From Candidatus Brocadiia bacterium (GTDB lineage Bacteria > Planctomycetota > MHYJ01 > WSZJ01): a DNA stretch of 31,435 nucleotides. A program made the translations under genes and the position numbers. Positions 24,375-31,435 of the stretch are shown one piece after another. Position 1 is the first letter of the stretch. Every line of letters starts with the position of its first letter. The notes under the pieces were generated by a model. That model made no database searches and had not been told where the DNA came from. It worked only from the letters and a program-made list of their open reading frames with translations. The DNA is taken from the NCBI GenBank assembly GCA_013360825.1, contig JABWAY010000012.1, forward strand, positions 1 to 31,435, in the 5' to 3' direction.

Positions 24375-25915
24375 CGACGCTGGCGGAGGCGCTGTCCCAG
24401 CCGTTTTTCCAGAAGGCCTTCCTCGCCGGGTCGATCGTGGCGGTGGTCTGCGGCGTCGTGGGCTGCCTGGTCGTCGTGCGGCGGATGGCCTTTCTCGGGG
24501 ACGCCCTGTCCCACGCCATGGTGGCGGGGGTGGGCGGCGGGTACCTGGTGATGAAGCTGGTTTTCGGGCTGGAGGCGCACGCGCCCGGGATGATCCTGGG
24601 AGCGCTGTTCTCCGCCGTGATCACGGTCGCGATGATCTCCTTCGTCTCGCGCGTCTCCAGGCTGAAGGAGGACACCGTCATCGGCATCATCTACTGCGGC
24701 GTCTTCGCCGCGGGGATCGTGCTCGTCTCGGTGTTCCGGAACCACATCCACATCGACCTGATTCACTTCATCATGGGCGACGTCCTCGGCGTGACCGACG
24801 CCGATCTCTGGATTTCTGCCGTGGTTGCGGCGGCGGTGCTGAGCGTGATCGCGCTGTTCTTCCGGTCGTTCCAGGTGGCTGCGTTCGACCCGGTGCTGGC
24901 GGCGGCCGTGGGGATCCCGGTCGTGGTCGTGGACTACGCGCTGACGCTCTGCGTGTCGCTCGTCGTGGTGAGCGCGGTGTCGATGGTCGGGGTCGTGCTC
25001 GTCGTCGGGCTGCTCATCACCCCCGCCGCGACGGCCTACCTGCTCAGCGACCGGCTCGACCGGATGATGCTCCTCGCGGCGCTGTTCGGCGTCACGTCGG
25101 TCGCCGGGGGGCTCTGGCTGGCGCTGCGCCTGGATTCGGCCGGCGGGGGAGCGATCCTGCTCTTCGCGACCGCCCAGTTCCTGGCGGTGCTCGTGGCGGC
25201 GCCGCGTCACGGGCTGCTGGCGGGGTGGCGACGGAGGCGGAGGCTGGTGCCGCAGCAGGTCGTGGAGGACGTGCTGGGATCGATCCTGCGGGCCGGGGGA
25301 CGGCCGATCGCGCTGGGAGCGATCGCGCCGCATGTCCATGCCGACCGGTCGCGCCTGGTGCACGCGCTCCGGAATCTGACGGCGGACGGCTTTCTCGAGG
25401 GAGGAGCGGCCGGCTGGACCCTCACGGAGGAGGGGACCCGGCAGGCCCGGCGGATCCAGCGCGCCCACCGGCTCTGGGAGACCTACCTCGCCCGCGCCGG
25501 CGTCCCCGAGAGCGAACTCCATCGCCGGGCCCACACCCTGGAGCATGTCCATGACGAGGACGCCGTCGACTACATCGACGACCTCCTCGGCCACCCGGAA
25601 ACCGACCCTCATGGCGCTCAGATCCCGGAAGATTTCGTGCATCTGGAAGGAAGCGCCTCGGTGCCCGTGAGCGTCCTGCGGACCGGCTGGAGGGCGGAGG
25701 TGGTCTCGGTGGGGGACGCGGCCCGCTCCCTGGGATTCGGCGCGGGCGAGCTGCTGACGGTGCTGCCCCGCCGGGATGCGGGCGCGACCTGGGTCGTCGG
25801 GCGTGCGGACGGGACGGAGGTCCCGCTCACCCACGCCGCGGCCGATGCCGTCATGGTCCGGGTGCTGGCCACCGGCTCCCGCCCCCCCGCGCCCTTTCCC
25901 CCCCAGGTCGGCTGA
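24371..25915 (+). CDS. Metal ABC permease fused to a DtxR-type regulator
   Basis: 514 aa, far longer than the usual 280-300 for this permease family. Residues 1-285 are the permease (TroC/ZnuB type): AFLGDALSHAMVAGVG, VVGLLITPAATAYL, about eight hydrophobic spans. After an Arg-rich linker (287-291), residues 293-355 form a winged helix and 360-420 a DtxR dimerisation/metal domain with HRLWETYL (His366, Glu370), ELHRRAHTLEH (His384, His388, Glu391, His392) and LLGHPETDPHGAQIP. Residues 430-500 look like the SH3/FeoA-like domain of DtxR. So a complete regulator, ancillary site included, is attached to a membrane protein. It could gate transport by cytoplasmic metal or bind operator DNA at the membrane (inference). 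Similar fusions may exist elsewhere. Confidence 0.93.
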   Translation: MTTLAEALSQPFFQKAFLAGSIVAVVCGVVGCLVVVRRMAFLGDALSHAMVAGVGGGYLVMKLVFGLEAHAPGMILGALFSAVITVAMISFVSRVSRLKEDTVIGIIYCGVFAAGIVLVSVFRNHIHIDLIHFIMGDVLGVTDADLWISAVVAAAVLSVIALFFRSFQVAAFDPVLAAAVGIPVVVVDYALTLCVSLVVVSAVSMVGVVLVVGLLITPAATAYLLSDRLDRMMLLAALFGVTSVAGGLWLALRLDSAGGGAILLFATAQFLAVLVAAPRHGLLAGWRRRRRLVPQQVVEDVLGSILRAGGRPIALGAIAPHVHADRSRLVHALRNLTADGFLEGGAAGWTLTEEGTRQARRIQRAHRLWETYLARAGVPESELHRRAHTLEHVHDEDAVDYIDDLLGHPETDPHGAQIPEDFVHLEGSASVPVSVLRTGWRAEVVSVGDAARSLGFGAGELLTVLPRRDAGATWVVGRADGTEVPLTHAAADAVMVRVLATGSRPPAPFPPQVG

Positions 25916-25944
25916 CCGTCCTGCCCAGCCGTCCCCTCCTCTGC

Positions 25945-25950
25945 TATCAT
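25945..25950 (+). promoter_or_regulatory. Candidate -10 box (leaderless) of the second binding-protein gene
   Basis: TATCAT exactly 6 nt before the GTG at 25957, in the 41-bp gap after the permease gene. It may give the second binding protein its own leaderless transcript. Confidence 0.4.
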
Positions 25951-25956
25951 CCGCCC

Positions 25957-26850
25957 GTGAACCGGTTCCACCTCCTCGCCGCAGCCGCCATCGCCCTCCC
26001 CGCCCTGGGGTTCCTGCAGGCGGGCTGCCGGACGGAGCCGAAAGGAAAACCGGTCGTCGCCGCCACGATCCCCGTGCTGGCCGACTTCCTGCAGCAGGTC
26101 GGCGGCGCGCACGTCGAGGTGCGGCTGATCGTCAAGCCGCACGAGAGCCCGCACGGGTTCCGGCCGGGACCGGACCATGTGCGGCTCGTGGCGGAGACGC
26201 GGGCCGTCTTCGCCAACGGCCTGGGGCTGGAACCGTGGCTGGACGGGCTCCTCGGGCAGGCCGCCGGGGAACGGAAGGTGCATCTCGCGACCCGCGGCGT
26301 CTCTCCGATCCAGGCCGCCAACGGCGCCGACCTCGACCCCCACGCCTGGCTCGACCCGGTCCGCGCCGTGACCTACGTCCAGAACGCCCGCGACCTCCTG
26401 ATCTCCCTCGACCCGGACCGCGAACCCGAATACCGCTACGCCGCCGAAACCTACATCGAACAGCTCCGCGGCCTGGACGGCGACATCAACTCCATGACCG
26501 GCGGAATGCCGCCGGACCGGAAGCGTCTGCTGCTGCCCCACGACTCGATGCGGTATTTCGGTTCGCGGTACGGTTTTCACACCGCGGGACTCGCTCCGCC
26601 CGGGGTTCCCGCGACGGAGGAGATGAAGCTGGAAGCGCTGGACTGGCTGGCGGAGAAGCGGACGCCGGCGATGTTCCAGGAGGCGGGGCACGACGAGGAG
26701 GAGATGCGGAAACTGCTCTACAAGCGCGGGGGAGGAAGGCTCTCCGAGCCGCTCTTCACGGATACCCTGGACGCTCCCGGGAAGCCCACGGGGTCGTACC
26801 TGGGGGCGATGCGCCACAACGCGTCGCAGATCCGGGAGATGCTCCGCTAG
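25957..26850 (+). CDS. Second metal ABC substrate-binding protein, lipoprotein
   Basis: 297 aa, GTG start. Signal peptide with lipobox LQAGC (Cys24). Cluster A-I fold with metal ligands His66 (SPHGFRPGP), His129 (DPHAWLDP), His195 (LPHDSMRYF) and Asp269 (FTDT). Also has His62 and His74 near the first ligand. It is clearly diverged from the first binding protein of the operon, which is soluble. Two different binding proteins for one permease could mean different metals or different affinities. No Shine-Dalgarno is visible; the -10-like box 6 nt upstream suggests a separate leaderless transcript. Confidence 0.9.
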   Translation: MNRFHLLAAAAIALPALGFLQAGCRTEPKGKPVVAATIPVLADFLQQVGGAHVEVRLIVKPHESPHGFRPGPDHVRLVAETRAVFANGLGLEPWLDGLLGQAAGERKVHLATRGVSPIQAANGADLDPHAWLDPVRAVTYVQNARDLLISLDPDREPEYRYAAETYIEQLRGLDGDINSMTGGMPPDRKRLLLPHDSMRYFGSRYGFHTAGLAPPGVPATEEMKLEALDWLAEKRTPAMFQEAGHDEEEMRKLLYKRGGGRLSEPLFTDTLDAPGKPTGSYLGAMRHNASQIREMLR

Positions 26851-26854
26851 GCGG

Positions 26855-27445
26855 ATGGCGCGATTCCGCCAGCGTTTCTACGTCTGTCCGCTGGTCCTCG
26901 TGCGCGGGCACTGGCGGCCGGTGGTGGACCTCTACGACGCGCCCTGGTCGTGGCTTGCGGACCTGGGGGAGCGCCGGCTGGTGCAGGCGTTTGCAAAATC
27001 GTCGCTGATCTCGAAAATGGACCGGGACCGCCGGATGCGGGCGGTGGACGGCGAGGCGTTCGACGTTCTCCAGGAACTGACACATCGCGAGGGCGGGGCG
27101 GAGCTTCTCCGCGGCTCCCTTGCGCGGATCCCGGATCTGGCCGCGGCGGCGCGCGACGCGCTGTCCCGCGCGCCGGTTCCCCAGGAAGGAGTCTTTCATG
27201 CGCGCGCTCGTGCTGACGGCCCTGCTGGCTCTGCCGGCCCTCGCGGACGACACGATCACGGTCTATGCCCGGGGGGAGGTGACGGTCCGGCCGGACACGA
27301 TGGAACTGCGCTTCAGGGTCGCCGCGAAGGCGGAAAAGGCGGTGGACGCGGTGATCAAGATCGGGGAGAAGGCCGGGAAGGTCCGGGATGCGATGGCGGA
27401 GGCGGCGAAGGAGCGCAAGATCGAGGCGGCCCCGATCCGCAGTGA
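26855..27445 (+). CDS. Hypothetical protein overlapping the next gene out of frame
   Basis: No family recognised. The first about 114 residues (MARFRQRFYVCPLVLVRGHW at the start, then LYDAPWSWLADLGERRLVQAF) look like real protein, and the codons have the strongly G/C third positions of the neighbours. From 27198 on, this frame lies over the SIMPL-domain gene, becomes Gly/Arg-rich and loses that codon pattern. Either the real stop was lost by a sequence error or mutation near 27195, or the tail is translated noise. Start ATG at 26855 is 4 nt after the stop of the binding-protein gene; part of the same unit by spacing. Confidence 0.5.
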   Translation: MARFRQRFYVCPLVLVRGHWRPVVDLYDAPWSWLADLGERRLVQAFAKSSLISKMDRDRRMRAVDGEAFDVLQELTHREGGAELLRGSLARIPDLAAAARDALSRAPVPQEGVFHARARADGPAGSAGPRGRHDHGLCPGGGDGPAGHDGTALQGRREGGKGGGRGDQDRGEGREGPGCDGGGGEGAQDRGGPDPQ

Positions 27446-27968
27446 CGGCCTGGAATTCCGGAACGCGGTCGACCCGGATGAAGCCGGGGCGATCTTCGGC
27501 GGCGGGGTGGCGGAGCCGCCGCCGGGAGACGTCCTGGTCGAAACGACGATCGCGATGACGGTGGACGGCCTGGATCGGATGAAGGATGAGGAGATCGCCG
27601 ACCACGTGAGCGCGATCGTGGACGGGGCGATCGGCGCCGGGGCCGTCTACAGCGGCGGTTTCCAGTGGGACTGGACCGGCCAGCGCGCCGTCCCGGCGTC
27701 GGTCATCTTCCGCGTGAAGGACCCCGCCGCCGCGCGCGCCGCCGCCTACGAGGCCGCCGCGCAGGACGCGAGGCGGAAGGCGGCGGAACTGGCGAAGTCG
27801 TTCGGTCGCGAGGTCGGGACCGTGGCCCGCGTGGAGGACATCGGCTCGAAGCCCCCCTCGGGAGTCGAGACGCCGGCGGTCGAACCCCCGGCCCGCTTCG
27901 AGGAATGGCGGCGGACGGGGGAGTCGACACTCGCCGTCGATCTCAAGGTCGAGTTCAGGCTCAAGTAG
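27198..27968 (+). CDS. SIMPL-domain (DUF541) periplasmic protein
   Basis: 256 aa. Signal peptide MRALVLTALLALPALADD, then a SIMPL/DUF541 domain: ITVYARGEVTVRPDTMELRF at the start, a coiled Ala/Lys-rich helix, alternating strands, and ARRKAAELAKSFGREVG near the end, which is the standard helix of the family. Members are periplasmic or outer-membrane proteins of unclear function, linked in some bacteria to oxidative stress or signalling. ATG at 27198 has AAGGAG upstream and starts the signal peptide, although the frame is open to 27120. Convergent with the pseudopilin gene, 12 bp away. Confidence 0.88.
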   Translation: MRALVLTALLALPALADDTITVYARGEVTVRPDTMELRFRVAAKAEKAVDAVIKIGEKAGKVRDAMAEAAKERKIEAAPIRSDGLEFRNAVDPDEAGAIFGGGVAEPPPGDVLVETTIAMTVDGLDRMKDEEIADHVSAIVDGAIGAGAVYSGGFQWDWTGQRAVPASVIFRVKDPAAARAAAYEAAAQDARRKAAELAKSFGREVGTVARVEDIGSKPPSGVETPAVEPPARFEEWRRTGESTLAVDLKVEFRLK

Positions 27969-27973
27969 GGTCC

Positions 27974-27992
27974 GGCTCGACTAGTCGGAGCC
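27974..27992. terminator. Short hairpin at convergent gene ends
   Basis: GGCTCGAC/GTCG-G-AGCC, an 8-bp stem with one bulge, covering the stop codon of the pseudopilin gene and sitting just after the SIMPL gene stop. No U tract. Confidence 0.4.
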
Positions 27993-28547
27993 CGCAGGCG
28001 CGGACCACGCCGAAGGGCTCAGAAACGCGTCGGCCGCGAGCGTCATCGGGGATCCGTCCGGGAAGACGTCGACACGTCCCTGGAAGAAGAGCACGTTGAT
28101 GTCTTCCTTGGTTCCGTGATTCGTGATCTCGTCCGCCGCGAACGGCAGGTCGCCGGGAGCGGAACTCGAGACGCCGGAGGCGGGAATGACGTACGTGGAG
28201 CCGGTGCCGGACGGCGGGGTCCAGGTGCCGGTCGAGCCGAGCACCTGGAAGTGGGTCCCTGAGCCGGTTTTCCCGCGGACGGCGCATCGGAAGAGGGAGC
28301 CATCCGAGGCCATGTCGGGCCGCCAGAGGCTGGAGAACCAGAGGGTCGGCGAGGGGGGCGGGAAGGAGGCGTACTTTTCCCGGTAGATGTTGAAGTAGAT
28401 CCCGAGCATCTTGAGGTTGTTCTTGCAGTCGGTCTTGCGGGCGGCGCGGCGTGCGCCCATCAGCGCCGGGAGAAGGAGGGCCGCAAGGATGCCGATGATG
28501 ACGATGACGACGAGAAGCTCGATCAGCGTAAAGGCTCGTTTTCGCAT
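27981..28547 (-). CDS. Type II secretion/type IV pilin-like protein (pseudopilin)
   Basis: 188 aa. N-terminal prepilin signal MRKRA-FTLIELLVVIVIIG with the cleavage site after Ala5 and Glu10 at position +5 of the mature protein. The usual Gly at -1 is Ala here. After the hydrophobic helix: RKTDCKNNLKMLGIYFNIYREKY (in two parts), a segment common in planctomycete-type DUF1559 and T2S pseudopilins, then a Ser/Thr/Gly/Pro-rich globular domain with a single Cys (near 91). ATG at 28547 is chosen because it precedes the signal; the open frame continues to 28646. Isolated from any pilus or secretion genes in the window. Confidence 0.85.
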   Translation of the reverse strand: MRKRAFTLIELLVVIVIIGILAALLLPALMGARRAARKTDCKNNLKMLGIYFNIYREKYASFPPPSPTLWFSSLWRPDMASDGSLFRCAVRGKTGSGTHFQVLGSTGTWTPPSGTGSTYVIPASGVSSSAPGDLPFAADEITNHGTKEDINVLFFQGRVDVFPDGSPMTLAADAFLSPSAWSAPAGSD

Positions 28548-28738
28548 GGGGATCCCCGTGGATGCTGGCGAGGGCGGGGGACGCGGGCGCCGGTCCGTAG
28601 AGACCGGGATCGTCCCCGGGATGGGCTTCATCCTAGCAGCCGGCACAGGGTCCCGCCCGGGCGGATTTCAGGTTTTTTTCGGCCGCGCGGGGAGGGGCTT
28701 CCCGGGGAGAATCGGGAAACCGGCGTCCGTCCGGGTGG

Positions 28739-28744
28739 TATTCT
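28739..28744 (+). promoter_or_regulatory. Candidate -10 box (leaderless) of the DUF2891 gene
   Basis: TATTCT exactly 6 nt before the ATG at 28751. The 203-bp divergent region also holds the palindrome CCGCCCGGGCGG and a run of seven T (about 28650-28680), with no assigned role. Confidence 0.4.
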
Positions 28745-28750
28745 CTGCGC

Positions 28751-29758
28751 ATGAGACTCCGGTCCGTCGCCGCGGCACTTCTCCTCGTCTGCGGAACGGC
28801 CCGTGCCGAGGAGCCCCGCGACCCGATGTCCGACGACCTGCTGCGCCGCCGGGTGCTGGACACGATGGCGCCGGTCATCGCGCGCTGCCTGCCTGCGAAG
28901 GACACGACTCATCCGGTCTTTCACGGTTGTGTGGACTGGCATTCTTCGGTTCACGGTCACTGGGCGCTGTTCCGGACCGACCGCGTCACGGGGGCGCACG
29001 CCCGGGAGGCGGATCTGGCCGACCGGTCGCTGGAGCCGGAGGGGCTGGCGAAGGAGATGCGGGACCTGGCCCGGGACCCGTCGTTCGAGATGCCGTACGG
29101 GCGTGCGTGGTTCCTGCTGCTGGCGGAGGAGCACGCGGGGTGGGCCGCGAAGACCGAGGGTCGGGACGCGGCGAAGCTGCGGCCGCTTGCCGACGCGATC
29201 GCGGACTCGCTGGTGGCGTTCTACTCGGGTGAGGCGCCGGACGTGGCGACGCGGGAGTACGACAACGCGAGCTGGGCGCTGCTCCGGATGCACCGCTGGT
29301 TCGCGCACACGGGGGACGAGGCTCGTCGGAAGAAGGTGGAGGGGTGGATCGCGGGGCTGCGCGGGCTGGAGGGTGCGGACGAGGGATTCGCGTTCGATCG
29401 CGGGCACACGGACTTTTTCTCGAGGTTCGGGAACTTCGCGACGGCGGTCGTAAAGACGCAGGACAGGCCGGCGATCGAGGGGTTCCTGCGCCGGCATCCG
29501 ATCCGGGACGAGGACCTCCGGCCGCTGGTCGAGGTCGGGAGGGCCGCCCATCATCTCGGCACCAACTGGTCCCGCGCCTGGGCGTTCGCGGCGCTGGCGG
29601 ACGCCGCGCCGGAGGAGGCGGACCGGACGCGGTTCCACGCGGCCTGGCGCGCGCATGTCGAACAGGGACTGAAGCAGCACGTGCTCTCCGTCGGCGACGT
29701 CTGGTCCTACGACCACTGGGTCCCGCAGTTCGCGGTCTACGCGGTGACCGGGAAGTAG
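28751..29758 (+). CDS. DUF2891 family exported protein
   Basis: 335 aa. Signal peptide ending TARA at residue 19. The family hallmark is HPVFHGCVDWHSSVHGHWAL (54-73), followed by an all-helical toroid-like domain with REYDNASWALLRMHRWF and AAHHLGTNWSRAW. Function of DUF2891 is not established; the toroid fold and the clustered His/Asp/Trp residues recall glycan-acting enzymes, but I would not assign one. Exported to periplasm or outside. Monocistronic by position: divergent from the pseudopilin, convergent with the AAA+ gene 8 bp away. Confidence 0.9.
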   Translation: MRLRSVAAALLLVCGTARAEEPRDPMSDDLLRRRVLDTMAPVIARCLPAKDTTHPVFHGCVDWHSSVHGHWALFRTDRVTGAHAREADLADRSLEPEGLAKEMRDLARDPSFEMPYGRAWFLLLAEEHAGWAAKTEGRDAAKLRPLADAIADSLVAFYSGEAPDVATREYDNASWALLRMHRWFAHTGDEARRKKVEGWIAGLRGLEGADEGFAFDRGHTDFFSRFGNFATAVVKTQDRPAIEGFLRRHPIRDEDLRPLVEVGRAAHHLGTNWSRAWAFAALADAAPEEADRTRFHAAWRAHVEQGLKQHVLSVGDVWSYDHWVPQFAVYAVTGK

Positions 29759-29766
29759 CGGGCCGC

Positions 29767-31435
29767 TCAGGTCTCGCGGACGACGAGCCCCTCCGGGCCG
29801 ACGCCGATCCGGAGCGTCCCCGGGAGCGGCCGCGTGAGGAGCCGCCTGGCCACCGGCCCCACGACGGAGCGCTCGATCAGGCGCTGGAGCGGCCGCGCGC
29901 CGTAGACGGGGTCGAATCCGTGGCGGGCGATCCAGCCGACCGCGTCCTCGTCGGCGTCGAGCGGGATCCCGCGCCGGCGGAGTCCTTCCCGCTCTCCCAC
30001 CAGGGCGAGCTCGCGCCGGACGATTCCCGTCACCGCCGTCTCGTCGAGCGGACGGAACGGGACGACCTGGTCGATGCGGTTGAAGAACTCGGGGCGGAAG
30101 AAAGCCCGGACCTCGCCCTCGATCCGCTGCTCCGGTCCGCCGCCGAATCCCAGCGACCGGCCGCGCGGGGTGCCGAGGTTCGTGGTCAGGATCACGACCG
30201 CGCTCCGGAAGTCGGTGACCCGCCCCCAGGCGTCGGTCAGGAGCCCCTCGTCGAGGACCGTCAGCAGCGCGTCGAAGAACGCCGGGTGGGCTTTCTCCAC
30301 CTCGTCGAAGAGCACCACCGAGAACGGGCGCTCCCGGACCCTGCCGAGGAGCCCGCCCGGGTCGCCCGCCCCGCCGACGAGCCGCGCGATCTGGCCCGGA
30401 TCCTGGAGTTCGCTCATGTCCACCCGGACGAGCGGGTCGACCGCCTGCCCCGCGCCGAAGACATATTCCGCGATCGCCCGTGCGGACGCCGTCTTCCCGA
30501 CGCCGGTCGGCCCGGCGAACAGCAGCGTCGCGACGGGGCGCGCGGGGTCGTTGAGGCCGGACTTGAAGAGCTGGACGACGCGGGCGAGGCGGTCGACCGC
30601 TTCGGGCTGGCCGACGATCCGGGCGGCGAAATGGCGGCGGAGGTCGTCGCCGGGAAGGGGGATGTCGTCGCGGAGGAGGACGTCCGGGAGTCCGGTCTTC
30701 TCGATGACGGCGAGGAGCACGTCGTCCGCATCGACGCGGCGGCGCCGGCGCGAGGCGGCCTCGGAGAAGCAGGTGCCGAGCAGGCGGACCGCCTTGCCGG
30801 GAAACGACTCGTGGGGGATGTGGCGGCGGGCGAGGCGGACGGCGGACTCCAGCGCCGCGCGGTCGAAGGTGATGTCGTGGTCGCGCTCCGCGAGCGCCGC
30901 CGCCCTCTCCAGCACGGACAGCGACTCCCCGTGCTCGAGCGCCGGCAGCGGCCAGATTTCGAACCGGTCGAAGAACGCCGGCAGCCGCGGGCGCAGCGCC
31001 TCGAGGGCACGCGGGGTGATCTCGCCCGCGATCCGGATCTCGCCGCGCTCGAGGAACGGGGCGAAGAAGGCCGCGACGGAGTCCTCCGGACCGTCGCCGC
31101 CGGCCTGCAGCAGCCCCGCGACATCCTCGATCCAGAGCGTGTCGTTCAGCCGGGAGAGTTCGCGCGCGATCGTCTCGCAGATTTCCTGCCAGTCCCCGAG
31201 CCAGCGCGCGCCGGAAATCAGCCGGTGCGCCGCCGTCTTCCAGAATCCGCGCCCCCCGAACGCCGACCCGGACGCCGTCCGCTCGTGCGCCCGGCGCGCC
31301 GCCTCGTGCAGCACGCAGGTGCGGCCGCTTCCCGGCTCCCCCACCACCAGGACGCTTCCCTGCGGCGACACCAGAATTCCCGCCAGCGCCTCGATCTCCG
31401 CGTCCCGCCCGAAGACGGCGCCGGGAAATGTCGCG
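29767..31435 (-). CDS. Clp/Hsp100-like AAA+ protein, 5' end outside the window
   Basis: Partial, about 556 codons; the frame continues to the window end (FPGAVFGRDAEIEALAGIL precedes the first in-frame GTG). Two AAA modules. Module 1 has GEPGSGRT instead of GxxGxGKT and WIEDVAG instead of a normal Walker B DE, so it is probably unable to hydrolyse ATP. Module 2 has intact Walker A GPTGVGKT, Walker B VVLFDEVEKAHP and sensor/Arg-finger region FRPEFFNRID, and a ClpB-type C-terminus (GFDPVYGARPLQRLI). The segment that holds the GYVG pore loop in Clp proteins is shortened to GGAGDPGG with no Tyr, and there is no coiled-coil middle domain. It may use ATP for remodelling rather than threading. Confidence 0.88.
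   Translation of the reverse strand, partial: ATFPGAVFGRDAEIEALAGILVSPQGSVLVVGEPGSGRTCVLHEAARRAHERTASGSAFGGRGFWKTAAHRLISGARWLGDWQEICETIARELSRLNDTLWIEDVAGLLQAGGDGPEDSVAAFFAPFLERGEIRIAGEITPRALEALRPRLPAFFDRFEIWPLPALEHGESLSVLERAAALAERDHDITFDRAALESAVRLARRHIPHESFPGKAVRLLGTCFSEAASRRRRRVDADDVLLAVIEKTGLPDVLLRDDIPLPGDDLRRHFAARIVGQPEAVDRLARVVQLFKSGLNDPARPVATLLFAGPTGVGKTASARAIAEYVFGAGQAVDPLVRVDMSELQDPGQIARLVGGAGDPGGLLGRVRERPFSVVLFDEVEKAHPAFFDALLTVLDEGLLTDAWGRVTDFRSAVVILTTNLGTPRGRSLGFGGGPEQRIEGEVRAFFRPEFFNRIDQVVPFRPLDETAVTGIVRRELALVGEREGLRRRGIPLDADEDAVGWIARHGFDPVYGARPLQRLIERSVVGPVARRLLTRPLPGTLRIGVGPEGLVVRET

Noticed and set aside
24317..25834. A 505-residue minus-strand open frame
   Set aside because: Antisense to the permease fusion; its His/Arg/Asp-rich composition is that of a shadow frame.
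27120..27197. N-terminal extension of the SIMPL protein
   Set aside because: The signal peptide begins at 27198 with AAGGAG just upstream; the extension is Arg-rich and would block export.

Overview
The window is a GC-rich bacterial chromosome segment of ordinary coding density. It holds about 27 genes on both strands, with no rRNA, tRNA, CRISPR array, phage gene or transposase that I can see. The gene mix suggests a menaquinone-making bacterium that probably uses selenocysteine: a futalosine-pathway MqnD, a SelD read through an in-frame UGA, B12-dependent MetH, a split transketolase, an FHA protein, a transmembrane Ser/Thr kinase, a type II-secretion-like pseudopilin, and an EF-P with an unusual TPGNWR loop. 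A planctomycete or other PVC-type lineage would fit, but this is inference from gene style only.

Layout. 1-4.9 kb: selD (minus, selenoprotein), divergent rsmA, an esterase-like lipoprotein with an unknown partner (minus), then queG with a lipoprotein tyrosine phosphatase (plus). 4.9-6.6 kb: a bidirectional terminator, superoxide dismutase, a REP-like tandem repeat and a HAD hydrolase. 6.6-10.5 kb: the two-gene transketolase (with the HAD gene behind it) and acetyl-CoA synthetase, all minus. 10.6-15.1 kb: endonuclease IV (plus), converging on an operon of mqnD, an FHA protein and an alpha/alpha-toroid protein; then the kinase. 15.4-16.2 kb: two lipoproteins built from an exact 12-residue CxxC repeat. 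16.2-21.6 kb (minus): a core-MetE-like methyltransferase, metH, a 2Fe-2S thioredoxin-like ferredoxin and efp. 21.6-26.9 kb (plus): a metal-uptake operon of DtxR-type regulator, binding protein, unknown exported protein, ATPase, a permease fused to a whole DtxR-type regulator, and a second, lipoprotein binding protein. 26.9-31.4 kb: an unknown protein overlapping a SIMPL-domain protein, a pseudopilin, a DUF2891 protein and a 5'-truncated Clp-like AAA+ protein.

The most interesting items are: (1) the pair of 12-residue-periodic CxxC lipoproteins; (2) the metal operon in which one regulator is free, lacks the ancillary metal site and has two candidate operators upstream, while a second regulator is welded to the permease; (3) selD with UGA at codon 18 and a good SECIS-like hairpin, which a routine gene caller would truncate; (4) a recurrent TAnnnT box exactly 6 nt before the start codon of several genes, which points to leaderless mRNAs; (5) a methyltransferase gene with a strong promoter and conserved N-terminus but no ordinary start codon; (6) a Clp-like protein that lacks the P-loop lysine in domain 1 and the GYVG pore loop in domain 2.
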